Below, in pieces: positions 32,110-33,262 of a DNA stretch of 33,262 nt (position 1 is its first letter; each line of letters begins with the position of its first letter). The stretch comes from Acanthaster planci (Eukaryota > Echinodermata > Asteroidea > Valvatida > Acanthasteridae). Location of the stretch: NCBI RefSeq assembly GCF_001949145.1, contig NW_019091359.1, positions 1,737,070 through 1,770,331 on the forward strand. The letters are read 5' to 3'. Below the pieces are notes generated by a model that had not been told where the DNA came from, did no database searches, and saw nothing but the letters and a program-made list of their open reading frames with translations. Position numbers and translations under genes: made by a program.

Positions 32110-32880
32110 AAGGTATCCCATTGACAGCTGTACAATCGGTCAAATATCTTGGAGTCACTCTGAATGCTCAGCTATCTTGGAACGATCATGTTAAGTCTGT
32201 AATTTCCTCTGCAAATCACACACTTGCTCTCATCAAAACCATTGCCTTCAACTCTTCTACTTCAGCAAAACTTCCCGAAGTTCTCGTGCTTCCCATATCA
32301 GAGTATGGTGTACCTGCTTGGCTCCCTCAGACAACTTGAGAAAGCAGGTTGACAACTTGGAGAACTTTCAAAAAACGTGCGACTTGTTTTATTCTTGGCC
32401 AGAAGCATGGTGTGATGAGTTACCCTGGTAGGTTAGAAACTCTGGGTTGGTCTTTCTTATCTTGTCGGCGTAATTATGCTGTTCTCTCGTCTGTCTCCAA
32501 GTGTCTGTTCAATATTGCTGAATGTAATCAGTGTGTTTACAATGTTTCTGTTAATTCCCGCCATATTCATGATGTTTTGTTTTAGCATCAGCAAGCTCAG
32601 GACCCAATCCCTACATTTATCTTGTTTCCATGTGTAACCCTGGCCCTATTTAGGTCCAGGTTACTAGTTAAATGTATGTGTCATTTGTGTATATCACTGT
32701 GTATGTTAGACTCCCCAGTATTTCCTTGAAAATGATTTCCTTTTCTTTTGGTTTTAGATACTTTTATGTCTGTTGTCAGTAGCCTTTAATGCCTGTGTAA
32801 TTTATGGCTCTTTCCCTTGTCAACTGGGTGGCTTGACTGACCCCTCACTCGATGTCCTCTTTGAGGTCGCCTACGGGTAA
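32110..32880 (+). mobile_element. Third decayed LINE fragment, reverse transcriptase C-terminal region
   Basis: From 32121 to 32585 one frame, broken by a single stop at 32337, reads VKYLGVTLNAQLSWNDHV, then ALIKTIAF, SEYGVPAW, then FKKRATCFILGQ, SYPGRLETLGW, SCRRNYAVLS and FNI. KYLGV-L---L-W--H is the segment after the YADD motif in many non-LTR reverse transcriptases, and the later part is the thumb and C-terminal region. The catalytic domain is missing, so the copy is 5' truncated at about 32110. A T-rich non-coding tail to about 32880 is probably its 3' UTR. The family differs from the two intronic LINEs; the clade is not assigned. Confidence 0.8.
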
Positions 32881-33262
32881 GAGCCAGCTACCCTAAAGGG
32901 TGCAGTGTCCCAATTCAAGGAAAATTCTCCGCCAGGCGGAGGCGCACAAAAAGTACCCCCAGAGATTGTTTCGAAAAGAGGTGTCTGTTTGGGCCAAGAA
33001 ATGGTGGGATTTTGTCAGTATGGCCCAGGATCATCTCTTTAGATTCAGGGATACCCATCTTGGGGCAAAGCAGACCAAAATGGGATTGAAAATTAGTCAG
33101 AAGAGCACGGGGAAGGTGAGGAATGTCATTTGAAAAATGGCCGCTGGGAGGGCTTGGCAACATTCACTTTTTGGGGGGTGAGTTTGTTTTGGGCGGATAA
33201 TTAAACAATTCATTGGTTAACCTACTAAAAATTGAAAATCAAATGAAACCTGAAGGACCAAA
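32881..33262. other. Right-edge stretch without recognised gene
   Basis: Overlapping open frames on both strands (32900-33133, 32915-33163) show no motif I recognise. It could continue the LINE tail or be unrelated. Confidence 0.5.

Overview
The window is eukaryotic nuclear DNA. The recognisable coding sequence is in short exons with GT/AG splice sites, separated by introns that reach about 22 kb. The A+T-rich introns are full of non-LTR retrotransposon fragments, small inverted-repeat elements and the palindromic words TACATGTA/GTACATGTAC and TAGGCCTA. No operons, bacterial-type genes, CRISPR arrays or complete tRNA genes were seen. The protein is clearly animal, and the repeat flavour suggests a marine invertebrate (echinoderm, hemichordate or amphioxus type). 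The taxon is an inference and cannot be fixed from this sequence.

One host gene is supported: the 5' third of an ST7 (suppressor of tumorigenicity 7) orthologue on the minus strand. Exon 1, with the start codon, is at 31166-31328. Exons 2 to 5 are at 9231-9313, 8178-8310, 5859-6029 and 975-1053. All reading phases join cleanly (intron phases 1, 0, 1, 1, 2) and give 209 complete residues plus a split Glu codon. The gene runs off the left edge. Nearly all long open frames elsewhere are intronic noise or transposon remnants.

Layout from left to right: intron 5 (1-974) and exon 5; intron 4 (1054-5858), with a TGTGGGGAC-type dispersed repeat and a MITE-like element; exon 4; intron 3 (6030-8177), with a second element sharing the same head motif; exon 3; intron 2 (8311-9230); exon 2; then intron 1 (9314-31165, 21,852 bp). 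Intron 1 holds a 401-base assembly gap in a 27-bp minisatellite, a 426-bp element with long inverted ends splitting that minisatellite, an inverted copy of the TGTGGGGAC repeat, a 60-bp-arm hairpin, a ~36-bp minisatellite, a MITE at 18.2 kb, two decayed LINE 3' ends (the first containing a 51-bp TTAA-flanked palindromic insertion), and three large foldback structures side by side at 28.57-31.02 kb. Upstream of exon 1 are the presumed promoter and a third decayed LINE piece (32.1-32.9 kb).

The most unusual content is this series of non-autonomous inverted-repeat elements inside one gene, especially the three long foldbacks within 2.6 kb of exon 1. They would be transcribed into the ST7 pre-mRNA as long imperfect hairpins.
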